A stretch of 64,000 nucleotides of DNA from Arthrobacter sp. NEB 688 (GTDB taxonomy: Bacteria; Actinomycetota; Actinomycetes; Actinomycetales; Dermatophilaceae): NCBI RefSeq assembly GCF_013201035.1, contig NZ_CP053707.1, forward strand, positions 3,100,001 through 3,164,000. The letters are read 5' to 3'. Both the position numbers and the translations under genes were made by a program. The notes beneath the pieces are model-generated. The model did no database searches and had not been told where the DNA came from. It worked only from the letters and a program-made list of their open reading frames with translations. Positions within the stretch are counted from its first letter, which is position 1; the number at the start of each line of letters is the position of its first letter. Positions 8,814 through 18,590 of this stretch are shown piece by piece.

Positions 8814-9866
8814 TCAGATCGTGAGCGCGTAGCTCTGGCTCATCGCGCCGAGGCGGGCGACGAGGGTGACCGAGGCACCGGCGGCGCCGGCGTTCGGGAC
8901 GTTGCGGGTGACGGTGACGAGCACCTGGCCCTGCGCGTTGGTGCTGTTGCCGGTGAACGGCGCGGTGGTCGAGAAGCTGGTGCGCAGCCCCCCGGCCTCG
9001 ATCCGCAGCGGCACACCGGGGTTGACGTCGCCACCGGCCTTGCGGACGCTGACGACGACGTCGACGGAGCGGTTGACCCCGGCGCCGGCGACGGCGGTCT
9101 CCTTGACCGGCCCCTGCGAGAACACGACCTGCGGGCCGATGGCCACCTGGCTCGGCACGGGCAGCTTGCCCGTCGTGCGCGGGCCGAGGATGGCGTCCAG
9201 CCGCACCTCGCCGGAGGACCAGCTGGCCTCCTGCTCGTGCGAGGTCCGCACGTCCTGCGTGTTCTCGTAGCCGTACTCGTAGTTGACCCCGAGGAAGCCC
9301 CAGAACAGGCCCGCTCCCCCGACGCCGCCGCCGGACTGCTTGGCGCTGAAGGTCAGCCCGTCGCTCTCGTTGAAGGCGCCGCACGAGAGGTCCATCGAGA
9401 GCGCGACGCGCTTCCACTCGTGCACGGTCGGCATGAAGAAGTTGAGGACCGACAGGTCGGTGCTCACGAGCTCGGTGTCCGCGGCGACCGGGAGGCCGTC
9501 GTCGTCGAGGTGCTGGATGACGTCGGTGACGACCGTGATGTTGGTGTCGGCGAGCTCGTTGACCGTGTCGATGACGCCCTGGTCGAGCGCGGCCTGGGAG
9601 TCCGCGACCCCGAGGCCGATGGACTTGAGGACGTCCCCGAAGGTCGGGGCGACGGCCCGCAGCTGCCCGCTGACGTCGGCGGCCGCGACGCCGGCACCGA
9701 GGCCGGCGGGGGCGCCGAGGCCGGCGAGGGCCGCGGCGGGCGCCGGGACGACGGGAGCCGCGGTGCGCGGCGCCGGGGTCACCGGGACGGTGTTGGTGCG
9801 TTCGCGCTCGGGCGTGCGGGCCCGGGCGGCCGTCTTGGCCGGACGGCGGCGGGTGGTGCTGGCCAT
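8814..9866 (-). CDS. uncharacterised protein, larger paralogue in the subtilase cassette
   Basis: The 350-residue product begins with a basic Arg/Lys/Thr tail and a Pro/Ala-rich linker (residues ~1-60), followed by DVSGQLRAVAPTFGDVL, which starts the region shared with the protein at 7942-8799. AAGGAG precedes the ATG at 9866. A helix (residues ~75-105) is followed by TVHEWKRVALSMDLS, a Gly-rich patch (GGGVGGAGLFWGFLG), LDAILGPR and an Ig-like C-terminal domain ending in VTLVARLGAMSQSYALTI. No signal peptide is visible, so it should be cytoplasmic unless exported by another route. The basic, disordered N-terminus could be a nucleic-acid or membrane contact, or a tail that the neighbouring protease removes. 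These are guesses. It lies 31 bases after the protease gene. Confidence 0.65.
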   Translation of the reverse strand: MASTTRRRPAKTAARARTPERERTNTVPVTPAPRTAAPVVPAPAAALAGLGAPAGLGAGVAAADVSGQLRAVAPTFGDVLKSIGLGVADSQAALDQGVIDTVNELADTNITVVTDVIQHLDDDGLPVAADTELVSTDLSVLNFFMPTVHEWKRVALSMDLSCGAFNESDGLTFSAKQSGGGVGGAGLFWGFLGVNYEYGYENTQDVRTSHEQEASWSSGEVRLDAILGPRTTGKLPVPSQVAIGPQVVFSQGPVKETAVAGAGVNRSVDVVVSVRKAGGDVNPGVPLRIEAGGLRTSFSTTAPFTGNSTNAQGQVLVTVTRNVPNAGAAGASVTLVARLGAMSQSYALTI

Positions 9867-9897
9867 GGTGGCTCTCCTTGCGGTGGGTGGGGTGAGG

Positions 9898-11961
9898 TCA
9901 GCCCGCCGGCCACGTCCTGACGACGAGGGCGTAGGGCTGCGGCCCCTGGGGGATGTTCGCGCCGTGGACGGCGAGCACCCAGGTGCCGCCGGCCAGCCCG
10001 CCGACGTCGACGACCTCGACCGTGTTCACGCGGTCGGGGACGCCGGGCCGGTCGGGTCGGCCGGGCTCGTGGTTGCCGTGGACCGGCGGCGACGCAGGGA
10101 GGGGTCCGGTGAGCGAGAGGTCGAGGTCGCAGACGAGCCGCTCCCCCGGGAGGTCGTACCAGCACAGGACGGCACGCAGCCGCCCGCCGTCGGGCACGGG
10201 CACCCGGAAGCTGCGGGTGCCGCCGGTACGCAGCGCGCGCGAGGCCGTGGCGTTCTCGAGGATGCGCACCCGGCTGCCGTCGGCCGGCGCGGGCAGGGAG
10301 CCGTCGACGTCGACCCGGCCGTGCCCGCACCAGCGCGGGTCCTCGGGGCGCGAGCCGTCGCGGCTGCGGACAGGGGCGGCCCCGACGACGAGCAGCGCCT
10401 TGAGCGCCGGGCCGGACGGCGCGTGCCCGCCCCGGTGCCGGCGCCATCCCTGGCGCACGAGGGCCACGGCGCCGGCGGCGGCCGCGACGGCGGCGCTCGT
10501 GCCACCGTCGACGACGTAGTGGGGGGCCGGAGAGGCGAGCCCCCAGCCGCGGCCGGTGGCGACGGTCGAGCGCGGGCCGACGAGGTTGGTGCCGGGGGCG
10601 CAGAGGTCGGGCTTGCGGCGGCCGTCCTGCGTCGGGCCGGACGCCGACAGCGGGGCCATCCGGTCGGGCTGCCCGCTCGTCGCGTCGCTCCGGTCCCGGG
10701 CGTCGGCGAATCGCCGGCCCTCGGTCTGCAGCCGGTCCCAGGTGCCGGGGAACCCGTTCGGCGCCGACCCCTCGGTGGCGCCGACGGTGAGCACGTTCTT
10801 GGCGCTGGCCGGCGACTCGACCGACCCCGGGTCGGCCACCCGGTCGCCGCCTCGGTCCGAGCCGCCGTTGCCCGCGGCGACGAGGAGCACCGACTCGGGG
10901 TGCTCGCGCAGGAAGAGGTCGGCCTCGAAGGCGTCGTTGTCGTAGGCGCCCGCGGCCGGCGTGCCCCACGCCGCCACCTGGATGCGCGCCCCGCGTCGGC
11001 GGCCGTCGTCGAACAGCTCGCGCAGGTCGGTCGGGCGCCCCGCGAGCACGTGCCGCGACGGGCCGACCTCGGGGTGCCCGGGCGCGACGTCGACGAACTG
11101 CTCGATGGCCTCGACGACGACCTCGGCCCCGGGGGCGACGCCGCGGTTGCGACCACCGCTCTGCGCCCCGTCCCCCGCGAGCACGCCGGTGACGAAGGTG
11201 CCGTGCCCGCTCGCGACGTCGGCCGGGCCGTCGTCCGCGCCGGGGTTGGTGACGTAGGGCGTCCAGGACGGCCCGAGGGGCCAGGAGCGCAGGTGGCGCA
11301 GTCGGCCGCGCAGGTCGGGGACGGCCGTGCGCGGGTCGCCGGTGTCGAACCCGGTGTCGCACACGGCGACCACCTCGCCCTCGCCGTCGAGGTCGTCGCG
11401 CCACGTCCCCGCCTCGGCCCAGCCGAGGTCCGGCGCGAGGCCGGCCGTCGCGGCGCGCGGCAGCCGGGGGCGCTCGACGAGCTTGACCCCGACGAGGTCC
11501 CGGACCGGGGCGGGGTCGCCGGGCCACTCGATGCGCACCTTGCTGCGGCCCTGGTCCAGCACGGTGGCGCCGAGGGTCCGCAGCCGCGCGACGACGAGCG
11601 GGCGCACGGCGTGCGAGAAGCAGACGACGTCGAGCCAGGCCCGGCCCGGGCCGTCGGGCGGTGGGGCGAGGCGCCTCTGGCAGAGCCGCTCGTCGTAGGG
11701 CACGAAGCCGACGACGAACGGGAGCCGCGCGACCGCGTCGGCCACCGTGTCGCGCTGGACGGTGAGGCAGGCACCCCGGGGCGGGCACCAGAAGGCGACC
11801 TCGGCGCCGGCGCGGTGCAGCGCGGGAGCCCAGTGCGCCAGCACGGGGCCGGCGAGACGGGCCACGACGCGCGGGCCGGACCCCCGTCGCCGGGCGCCGT
11901 CCGGCACCTCGACGGGGACGCCGTTGACATGGACCGCAGCGGGTCGCGAGGGAGTGGCCAC
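9898..11961 (-). CDS. S8 (subtilisin-family) serine protease without signal peptide
   Basis: From the GTG at 11961 the 687-residue product carries the full subtilase triad: Asp in VAVCDTGFDTG, His in SGHGTFVTGVLAG, and Ser in GGTSAAVAAAAG. The oxyanion Asn is in LLVAAGNGGSD. The ~180 residues before the protease domain have no signal peptide and end near PDLGWAEAGTW; they could be a prodomain or a recognition domain. The C-terminal ~140 residues form a jelly-roll-like P-domain/PPC region (FRVPVPDGGRLRAVLCWYDLPG). The open frame extends to 12153, but the upstream part overlaps the argG promoter and is not protein-like. The gene heads a co-directional cassette with four uncharacterised genes. 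An intracellular subtilase next to paralogous substrates-like proteins suggests a processing or effector-activation role; this is inference. Confidence 0.85.
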   Translation of the reverse strand: MATPSRPAAVHVNGVPVEVPDGARRRGSGPRVVARLAGPVLAHWAPALHRAGAEVAFWCPPRGACLTVQRDTVADAVARLPFVVGFVPYDERLCQRRLAPPPDGPGRAWLDVVCFSHAVRPLVVARLRTLGATVLDQGRSKVRIEWPGDPAPVRDLVGVKLVERPRLPRAATAGLAPDLGWAEAGTWRDDLDGEGEVVAVCDTGFDTGDPRTAVPDLRGRLRHLRSWPLGPSWTPYVTNPGADDGPADVASGHGTFVTGVLAGDGAQSGGRNRGVAPGAEVVVEAIEQFVDVAPGHPEVGPSRHVLAGRPTDLRELFDDGRRRGARIQVAAWGTPAAGAYDNDAFEADLFLREHPESVLLVAAGNGGSDRGGDRVADPGSVESPASAKNVLTVGATEGSAPNGFPGTWDRLQTEGRRFADARDRSDATSGQPDRMAPLSASGPTQDGRRKPDLCAPGTNLVGPRSTVATGRGWGLASPAPHYVVDGGTSAAVAAAAGAVALVRQGWRRHRGGHAPSGPALKALLVVGAAPVRSRDGSRPEDPRWCGHGRVDVDGSLPAPADGSRVRILENATASRALRTGGTRSFRVPVPDGGRLRAVLCWYDLPGERLVCDLDLSLTGPLPASPPVHGNHEPGRPDRPGVPDRVNTVEVVDVGGLAGGTWVLAVHGANIPQGPQPYALVVRTWPAG

Positions 11962-11992
11962 GACGGGAGGAGCCGCGGACCCCCGCTCCTGA

Positions 11993-13462
<1,470 letters not shown>

Positions 13463-13475
13463 CCCCTCCCGCCCC

Positions 13476-13502
13476 CACGTCTCGGGGTCACCCCGAGACG
13501 TG
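13476..13502 (+). terminator. terminator-like palindrome after argG (first of two)
   Basis: CACGTCTCGGGGT, a single C, and its complement form a near-perfect 27-base palindrome starting 13 bases after the argG stop. There is no T-tract. It would fold with an 11-bp stem and a 5-nt loop. Confidence 0.6.
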
Positions 13503-13535
13503 CACGAGACCCAAGATCCGTTCCGGGGTCTCGTG
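13503..13535 (+). terminator. second hairpin in tandem after argG
   Basis: Arms CACGAGACCC (13503-13512) and GGGTCTCGTG (13526-13535) form a 10-bp stem with a 13-base loop, directly abutting the first palindrome. Both share the GAGAC/GTCTC core, so alternative pairings between the two are possible. Confidence 0.5.
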
Positions 13536-13631
13536 GGCGTCCCGGGCCCCGAGGTCCGCCGGGCCTGCCGCGCCGGATGCTCCCGCCGCGTGCGACGCCC
13601 CTTGTCCGGGCCGCACAAATAGACTCACGGG

Positions 13632-14810
13632 ATGCCGCCGACCGCCTCGCAGGACACCCGCGCCCGGGTCGCCCGGGCCGCCGGCGACCTCGGCGCCGCC
13701 GCGGTGCGCCAGATGGAGACCGACCACGAGTGGTTCCGTGCCCTGAGCGCCGAGAACCGCTCGTGGGTCGGCCTCGTCGCGCAGGCCGGCATCACGAGCT
13801 TCATCGACTGGTTCGGCGGCGACCAGGAGCGGGCGCCGGCCACCGCCGACGTCTTCGGCACCGCCCCGCGGGAGCTGACCCGCTCGATCAGCCTCGCCCA
13901 GACCCTCGACCTGCTGCGCACGAGCATCGGCGTCGTCGAGCGCGAGATCGCCGGCATCGCCGCCCCCGGCGAGGGCGACCTCGCCCGCGAGGCCGTCCTG
14001 CGCTACAGCCGCGAGGTCGCCTTCGCCGCGGCCGAGGTCTACGCCGAGGCGGCCGAGGCGCGCGGCGCCTGGGACGCCCGCCTGGAGTCGCTCGTCGTCG
14101 ACGCCGTCATCCGCGGCGAGGCCGACGAGTCGATGCAGTCGCGGGCCGCCGCGCTCGGCTGGGGGGCGGTCAGCGGCGTCGCCGTCGTCGTCGGCTCGAC
14201 CCCCTCCGGTGCCACCGGACCCGTGCTCGGCGAGCTGCACCGCACGGCCCGCCGTCGCGGGGTCGAGCTGCTCGTCGCCATCCACGGGCCGCGGGTGGTC
14301 TGCATCGGCGGTGGCGTCCAGGACCCGGTCGCCCTCGCGAAGACCCTCGACCCCCACCTCGGCGCCGGCCCGCTCGTCGTCGGCCCGACCGTGCCGCACC
14401 TCTTCGCCGCCGGCCGCTCGGCCCGGGCGGCGATCTCCGGCCACACCGCGGCGCCGGCCTGGCCGGGGGCCCCGCGCCCGGTCCTCGCCGACGACCTCCT
14501 CGCCGAGCGGGCGCTCATCGGCGACCTCCCGGCCCGCAACGCCCTCGCGGCCCGGATCGTCCGCCCGCTCCTCGAGCCCAGCGGCGGGTCGCTGCTCGAG
14601 ACCGCGCAGGCCTGGCTCGACGGCGGGCTCGGCGTCGAGGGCACGGCGCGCGCGCTCATCGTCCACCCGAACACCGTGCGCTACCGGCTCCAGGGCATCG
14701 CCAGGGCCACCGGCTACGACCTGACCGACGCGCACGACGCCCAGACCGTCCGGCTCGCCCTGGCCTTCCACCGCCTCGGCCCGGCGGGGCGCACGCCCAC
14801 CCGACCCTGA
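13632..14810 (+). CDS. fasR: PucR-family transcription regulator of fatty-acid synthesis (FasR-like)
   Basis: The 392-residue protein lacks a DNA-binding domain at the N-terminus and ends in a PucR-type C-terminal HTH: LETAQAWLDGGLGVEGTARALIVHPNTVRYRLQGIARATG. The middle region resembles the GGDEF-like/CdaR fold of this family. Its place immediately upstream of fabD-fabH-acpP-fabF is that of Streptomyces FasR, an activator of this operon. Upstream there is no Shine-Dalgarno sequence, but TAGACT (13620-13625) ends 6 bases before the ATG, so a leaderless message is possible. The likely target is the inverted repeat between this gene and fabD. Family is secure; the gene name rests on context. 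Confidence 0.85.
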   Translation: MPPTASQDTRARVARAAGDLGAAAVRQMETDHEWFRALSAENRSWVGLVAQAGITSFIDWFGGDQERAPATADVFGTAPRELTRSISLAQTLDLLRTSIGVVEREIAGIAAPGEGDLAREAVLRYSREVAFAAAEVYAEAAEARGAWDARLESLVVDAVIRGEADESMQSRAAALGWGAVSGVAVVVGSTPSGATGPVLGELHRTARRRGVELLVAIHGPRVVCIGGGVQDPVALAKTLDPHLGAGPLVVGPTVPHLFAAGRSARAAISGHTAAPAWPGAPRPVLADDLLAERALIGDLPARNALAARIVRPLLEPSGGSLLETAQAWLDGGLGVEGTARALIVHPNTVRYRLQGIARATGYDLTDAHDAQTVRLALAFHRLGPAGRTPTRP

Positions 14811-14813
14811 GCA

Positions 14814-14862
14814 GAACCTGACGGCTTTTGTGGGGATCCCACAAGACGCGCCCGGCAGGTTC
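14814..14862 (+). promoter_or_regulatory. nested inverted repeats upstream of fabD, probable operator region
   Basis: An inner palindrome TTGTGGG-GAT-CCCACAA (14828-14844) is flanked by GAACCTG (14814-14820) and CAGGTTC (14856-14862). Both repeats share almost the same centre (~14837). The site lies 50-100 bases before fabD and just after the FasR-like gene, so it is a good candidate for the regulator's binding site. It could alternatively end the regulator's transcript, but the inner stem is AT-richer than local terminators. Confidence 0.55.
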
Positions 14863-14912
14863 GTCCCCGCCCGTCCCGGGGCGAGGGCCCGCCGGGTAGC
14901 AGGCTGGGACCC

Positions 14913-15827
14913 GTGATCATCATCGTCTGCCCCGGTCAGGGCTCCCAGACCCCGGGCTTCCTCGCCCCGTGGCTCGAGCTGCCCGGTGCCCGCGAGCACC
15001 TCACCTCCCTGTCGGATGCCGCCGGGGTCGACCTCGTCGCCCACGGCACGACCTCGGACGAGGAGACGATCAAGGACACCGCGGTGGCCCAGCCGCTGCT
15101 CGTCGGCGCCGGCCTCCTCGCCGTGCGCGCGCTCGGCGGCACCTCCGGCGTCGGCGCGCTCGCCGGCCACTCCGTCGGCGAGATCACCGCGGCCGCCGCG
15201 GCCGGCGTCCTCGCCGAGGACGACGCGATGCGCCTCGTCGCCCTGCGCGGGCGCGAGATGGCCCGGGCCAGCGCCGCGACCCCCACCGGGATGAGCGCCG
15301 TCGTCGGCGGCGACCCGACCGAGGTCCTCGCGGCCATCGAGGCGCACGGTCTGACCCCGGCCAACGTCAACGCCGCCGGCCAGGTCGTCGCGGCGGGCGC
15401 GCTCGACGCCCTCGCGGCCCTGGCGGCCGAGCCGCCGACGCGGGCCCGTGTCATCCCGCTCAAGGTCGCCGGCGCCTTCCACACCCACTACATGCAGCCC
15501 GCGGTCGACGCGCTGGCCGCCGCGGCCGCGGACCTCTCCCCCGCCGACGCCGGCGTCCCGCTCGTCTCCAACCGCGACGGCGAGGTCGTCACCGAGGGTC
15601 GCGAGGTCCTCGACCGGATCGTCGCCCAGGTGTCCAACCCGGTCCGCTGGGACCTCTGCTCCGACCGGTTCGCCGAGCTCGGCGTCACCGCGATCATCGA
15701 GCTGCCTCCCGCCGGCACGCTCGTCGGGCTCGCCAAGCGCGCCCTCAAGGGGGTCGAGCTGCTCGCGGTCAAGGGACCCGACGACCTCGACGCCGCACGC
15801 ACCCTCATCGAGGAGCACTCCGCATGA
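14913..15827 (+). CDS. fabD: malonyl-CoA:ACP transacylase
   Basis: The 304-residue enzyme transfers malonyl from CoA to ACP to supply fatty-acid elongation. The nucleophilic Ser is in GHSVGE near residue 90, and the N-terminal VCPGQGSQTPGF loop and the GAFHTHYM histidine segment are present. The GTG at 14913 is the only sensible start for the IIIVCPGQGSQ strand. Its TGA overlaps the ATG of fabH (ATGA), so the two are translationally coupled. It is the first structural gene of the type II fatty-acid operon. Confidence 0.96.
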   Translation: MIIIVCPGQGSQTPGFLAPWLELPGAREHLTSLSDAAGVDLVAHGTTSDEETIKDTAVAQPLLVGAGLLAVRALGGTSGVGALAGHSVGEITAAAAAGVLAEDDAMRLVALRGREMARASAATPTGMSAVVGGDPTEVLAAIEAHGLTPANVNAAGQVVAAGALDALAALAAEPPTRARVIPLKVAGAFHTHYMQPAVDALAAAAADLSPADAGVPLVSNRDGEVVTEGREVLDRIVAQVSNPVRWDLCSDRFAELGVTAIIELPPAGTLVGLAKRALKGVELLAVKGPDDLDAARTLIEEHSA

Positions 15828-16840
15828 CCGTCACCCCCAAGGCCGGCGCAGGCCACCTGACCGCGAGCGCGACCACCCACTCGCGCATCTCCGGCATCGG
15901 CGGGTACCGGCCCCGCCGGGTCGTGCCCAACAGCGAGATCGTCGACCGCATCGACTCCTCCGACGAGTGGATCCGCGAGCGGTCGGGCATCATCGAGCGG
16001 CGCTTCGCCGGCGAGGGCGAGTCGGTCATCGACATGTCCGTCTTCGCCGCGACCCCCGCGCTCGAGATGGCCGGGATCACCGGTGCCGACGTCGACGCCG
16101 TCATCGTCGCGACCGTCAGCTGGCCCTACCAGACCCCCGCCGCCGCACCGCTCGTCGCCGAGCGGCTCGGCAGCAAGGCGGCGGCCTTCGACATCTCCGC
16201 CGCGTGCGCCGGCTACTGCCACGGCATCTCGCTCGCCTCGGACATGGTCCGGGCCGGCAGCGCACGCCACGTGCTCGTCGTCGGCGTCGAGCGCCTCTCG
16301 GACTTCACCTCGCTCGACGACCGCGGCACCGCGTTCATCTTCGCCGACGGCGCCGGCGCGGCCGTGGTCAGCCAGTCCGACACCATCGGCATCGGCCCGA
16401 CCGTCTGGGGCTCGGACGGCGCGCAGTGGGAGGCCATCTCCCAGACCGAGTCCTGGATCGACGTGCACGAGCAACAGCTCGAGTGGCCGCACATCGGCAT
16501 GGCGGGGCAGACCGTCTTCCGCTGGGCCGTCTGGGGCATGGCGCCCGTCGCCCAGCAGGCCCTCGACGCGGCGGGCATCACCGCCGCCCAGCTCGACGCC
16601 TTCATCCCGCACCAGGCCAACGTCCGCATCATCGACGCGATGGCCAAGAAGCTCGGCCTCCCCGAGGACCTCCCGATCGCCCGCGACATCGCGTACACAG
16701 GCAACACCTCGGCGGCATCGGTGCCGCTGGCGATGGAGCGGATGGTCCGCCACGGCGAGATCCCGAGCGGCGGCCTCGCCCTGCAGATCGGCTTCGGCGC
16801 CGGTCTGTCCTACGCGGCGCAGGTCGTCGTCATCCCCTGA
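15824..16840 (+). CDS. fabH: beta-ketoacyl-ACP synthase III
   Basis: The 338-residue initiating condensing enzyme joins acyl-CoA to malonyl-ACP. The triad is visible: Cys in SAACAGYCHG, His in FIPHQANVRI, Asn in YTGNTSAAS. The N-terminus has ~18 residues before the ISGIGGYRP strand. The start overlaps the fabD stop by four bases. In actinomycetes this enzyme sets the branched-chain primer preference; the specificity cannot be read here. It is followed by acpP after 65 bases. Confidence 0.96.
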   Translation: MTVTPKAGAGHLTASATTHSRISGIGGYRPRRVVPNSEIVDRIDSSDEWIRERSGIIERRFAGEGESVIDMSVFAATPALEMAGITGADVDAVIVATVSWPYQTPAAAPLVAERLGSKAAAFDISAACAGYCHGISLASDMVRAGSARHVLVVGVERLSDFTSLDDRGTAFIFADGAGAAVVSQSDTIGIGPTVWGSDGAQWEAISQTESWIDVHEQQLEWPHIGMAGQTVFRWAVWGMAPVAQQALDAAGITAAQLDAFIPHQANVRIIDAMAKKLGLPEDLPIARDIAYTGNTSAASVPLAMERMVRHGEIPSGGLALQIGFGAGLSYAAQVVVIP

Positions 16841-16905
16841 CTCCCGCGGGCCCACGGGTCACCCGGGCCGACGCACCACCACACCCACACCGAAGGAGAC
16901 AGCAC

Positions 16906-17151
16906 ATGGCTGACCAGCAGGAGATCCTCAGCGGCCTCGCCGAGATCGTCAACGAGGAGACCGGCCTCGACCCGGCCGAGGTCCAGATGGACAAGTCCTT
17001 CACCGACGACCTCGACATCGACTCCCTGTCGATGATGACGATCGTCGTCAACGCCGAGGAGAAGTTCGGCGTCCGCATCCCCGACGACGAGGTCAAGAAC
17101 CTCACGACGGTCGGCGACGCGGTCAACTTCATCCAGTCCAACCAGGGCTGA
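16906..17151 (+). CDS. acpP: acyl carrier protein
   Basis: The 81-residue acidic protein carries the phosphopantetheine attachment Ser in the DIDSLSMM motif (about residue 41). GAAGGAG (16892-16898) precedes the ATG at a good distance. It is the carrier of growing acyl chains for FabD, FabH and FabF, whose genes flank it. Its ribosome binding site is the strongest of the operon, and a stable hairpin follows it; both fit the high expression an ACP needs. Confidence 0.96.
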   Translation: MADQQEILSGLAEIVNEETGLDPAEVQMDKSFTDDLDIDSLSMMTIVVNAEEKFGVRIPDDEVKNLTTVGDAVNFIQSNQG

Positions 17152-17159
17152 CCCCACGG

Positions 17160-17188
17160 GCGCGGCCTCCCCGACCGGGAGGCCGCGC
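17160..17188 (+). terminator. stable hairpin between acpP and fabF
   Basis: GCGCGGCCTCCC and its perfect complement GGGAGGCCGCGC surround a 5-base loop, 8 bases after the acpP stop. Located inside the operon, it could end part of the transcripts or protect the 3' end of a processed fabD-fabH-acpP message, raising ACP relative to FabF. Confidence 0.65.
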
Positions 17189-17225
17189 CGGTCCCCACCC
17201 GCACCCACAAGGAGCTTCAGCACCC

Positions 17226-18467
17226 ATGAGCGAGCGTCGCGTCGTCGTCACCGGACTCGGTGCCACCACGCCCCTCGGCGGCACGATCGCCGAGACGTGG
17301 GAGGGCATCCTCGCCGGACGGTCCGGGGCCAAGCCCCTGCCCCAGGAGATGCTCGACCGGTACGAGCTGCCGGTCCACTTCGCGTGCACCATCGCGCAGG
17401 ACCCGCTCGAGGTCCTCACGAAGGTGCAGGTCCGCCGGATGGACCCGAGCGCCCAGTACGCCGTCATCGCGTCGCTGGCCGCCATGGAGGACGCCGGCTC
17501 GCCCGAGGTCGACCCCGAGCGGCTCGGCGTGGCCATCGGCACCGGCATCGGTGGCGTGTGGACGCTGCTCGACCAGTGGGACAACCTGCGCGAGAAGGGT
17601 GTCCGCCGGGTCTTCCCGCTCGCGGTCCCGATGCTCATGCCCAACACCTCGGCCGGCAACGTGTCGCTGCTGCTCGGCGCCCGCGCCGGCGCGCACACCA
17701 CCGTCTCGGCCTGCGCCTCCGGCGCGGAGTCGATGGGCACCGGCTACGACATGATCCGCGACGGCCGTGCCGACATGGTCGTCGCCGGTGGCACCGAGTG
17801 CGCCACCCACCCCATCTGCTTCGCCGGCTTCAGCCAGATGCAGGCCCTCTCGACCCGCAACGACGACCCGGCCGCCGCCTCGCGCCCCTACGACACCGGC
17901 CGCGACGGCTTCGTCATGGGCGAGGGCGCCGCCGTCATGGTCCTCGAGGAGTACGAGCACGCGAAGGCCCGTGGCGCGCGCATCTACGCCGAGTTCGCCT
18001 CGATCGGGATGTCCGCCGACGCCCACCACATCACCGCGCCGGAGCCCGAGGGCGCCGGGGCCAGCCGCGCGATGCGCTCCGCCGTCGAGCGCGCCGGCCT
18101 GACCGCCGCCGACATCGTGCACATCAACGCCCACGCGACCTCGACGCCGGTCGGCGACGTGGCCGAGGCCAACGCCATCCGCCGCGCGTTCGGCGACGCG
18201 GTCGACGGGATGCCGGTCAGCGCCACCAAGTCGATGACCGGGCACCTGCTCGGCGCCGCCGGGGCGCTCGAGGGGCTGCTCACCGTGCTCGCCGTGCACC
18301 ACCGCACCGCGCCGGCCGCCATCAACATCGACGACCTCGACCCGGCGATCGACCTCGACGTCATCCGGGGCGAGCACCGCACGCTGCCCGACGGCGACAT
18401 CGCGGCGCTCAACAACTCCTTCGGGTTCGGCGGCCACAACGTCGCGCTCGTCGTCAAGAGCGTCTGA
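17226..18467 (+). CDS. fabF: beta-ketoacyl-ACP synthase II
   Basis: The 413-residue elongation condensing enzyme shows the catalytic Cys in TVSACASGAE, the two His in NAHATSTPVGD and TGHLLGAAGA, the active-site Lys just before the latter (ATKSMTG), and the Gly-rich C-terminal NNSFGFGGHN. AAGGAG precedes the ATG at 17226. It closes the type II fatty-acid operon and is followed by a perfect terminator palindrome. Confidence 0.96.
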   Translation: MSERRVVVTGLGATTPLGGTIAETWEGILAGRSGAKPLPQEMLDRYELPVHFACTIAQDPLEVLTKVQVRRMDPSAQYAVIASLAAMEDAGSPEVDPERLGVAIGTGIGGVWTLLDQWDNLREKGVRRVFPLAVPMLMPNTSAGNVSLLLGARAGAHTTVSACASGAESMGTGYDMIRDGRADMVVAGGTECATHPICFAGFSQMQALSTRNDDPAAASRPYDTGRDGFVMGEGAAVMVLEEYEHAKARGARIYAEFASIGMSADAHHITAPEPEGAGASRAMRSAVERAGLTAADIVHINAHATSTPVGDVAEANAIRRAFGDAVDGMPVSATKSMTGHLLGAAGALEGLLTVLAVHHRTAPAAINIDDLDPAIDLDVIRGEHRTLPDGDIAALNNSFGFGGHNVALVVKSV

Positions 18468-18478
18468 GACCACGCGCG

Positions 18479-18510
18479 ACGCCCCCGGACCCACGTGGGT
18501 CCGGGGGCGT
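18479..18510 (+). terminator. terminator of the fatty-acid operon
   Basis: A perfect 32-base palindrome, ACGCCCCCGGACCCAC and its complement, begins 12 bases after fabF. The stem is at least 14 bp with an ACGT loop. CACGCG and CGCGTG just outside could extend it. Confidence 0.8.
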
Positions 18511-18530
18511 TCGCGTGCTCCCCGGTGCCG

Positions 18531-18578
18531 GCTACACCGCAGGAGCTGCTGCTGTGGCGACCCTTCCTGCGGTGTAGC
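18531..18578. repeat. 14-bp inverted repeat with 20-base loop at the convergent gene ends
   Basis: Arms GCTACACCGCAGGA (18531-18544) and TCCTGCGGTGTAGC (18565-18578) match perfectly. The element lies between the fabF terminator and the stop of the DUF3145 gene. It may end transcription from the minus strand. Because the fabF terminator is already present, it might instead be a dispersed REP-like palindrome. Confidence 0.6.
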
Positions 18579-18590
18579 GCGCGGCGAGCG

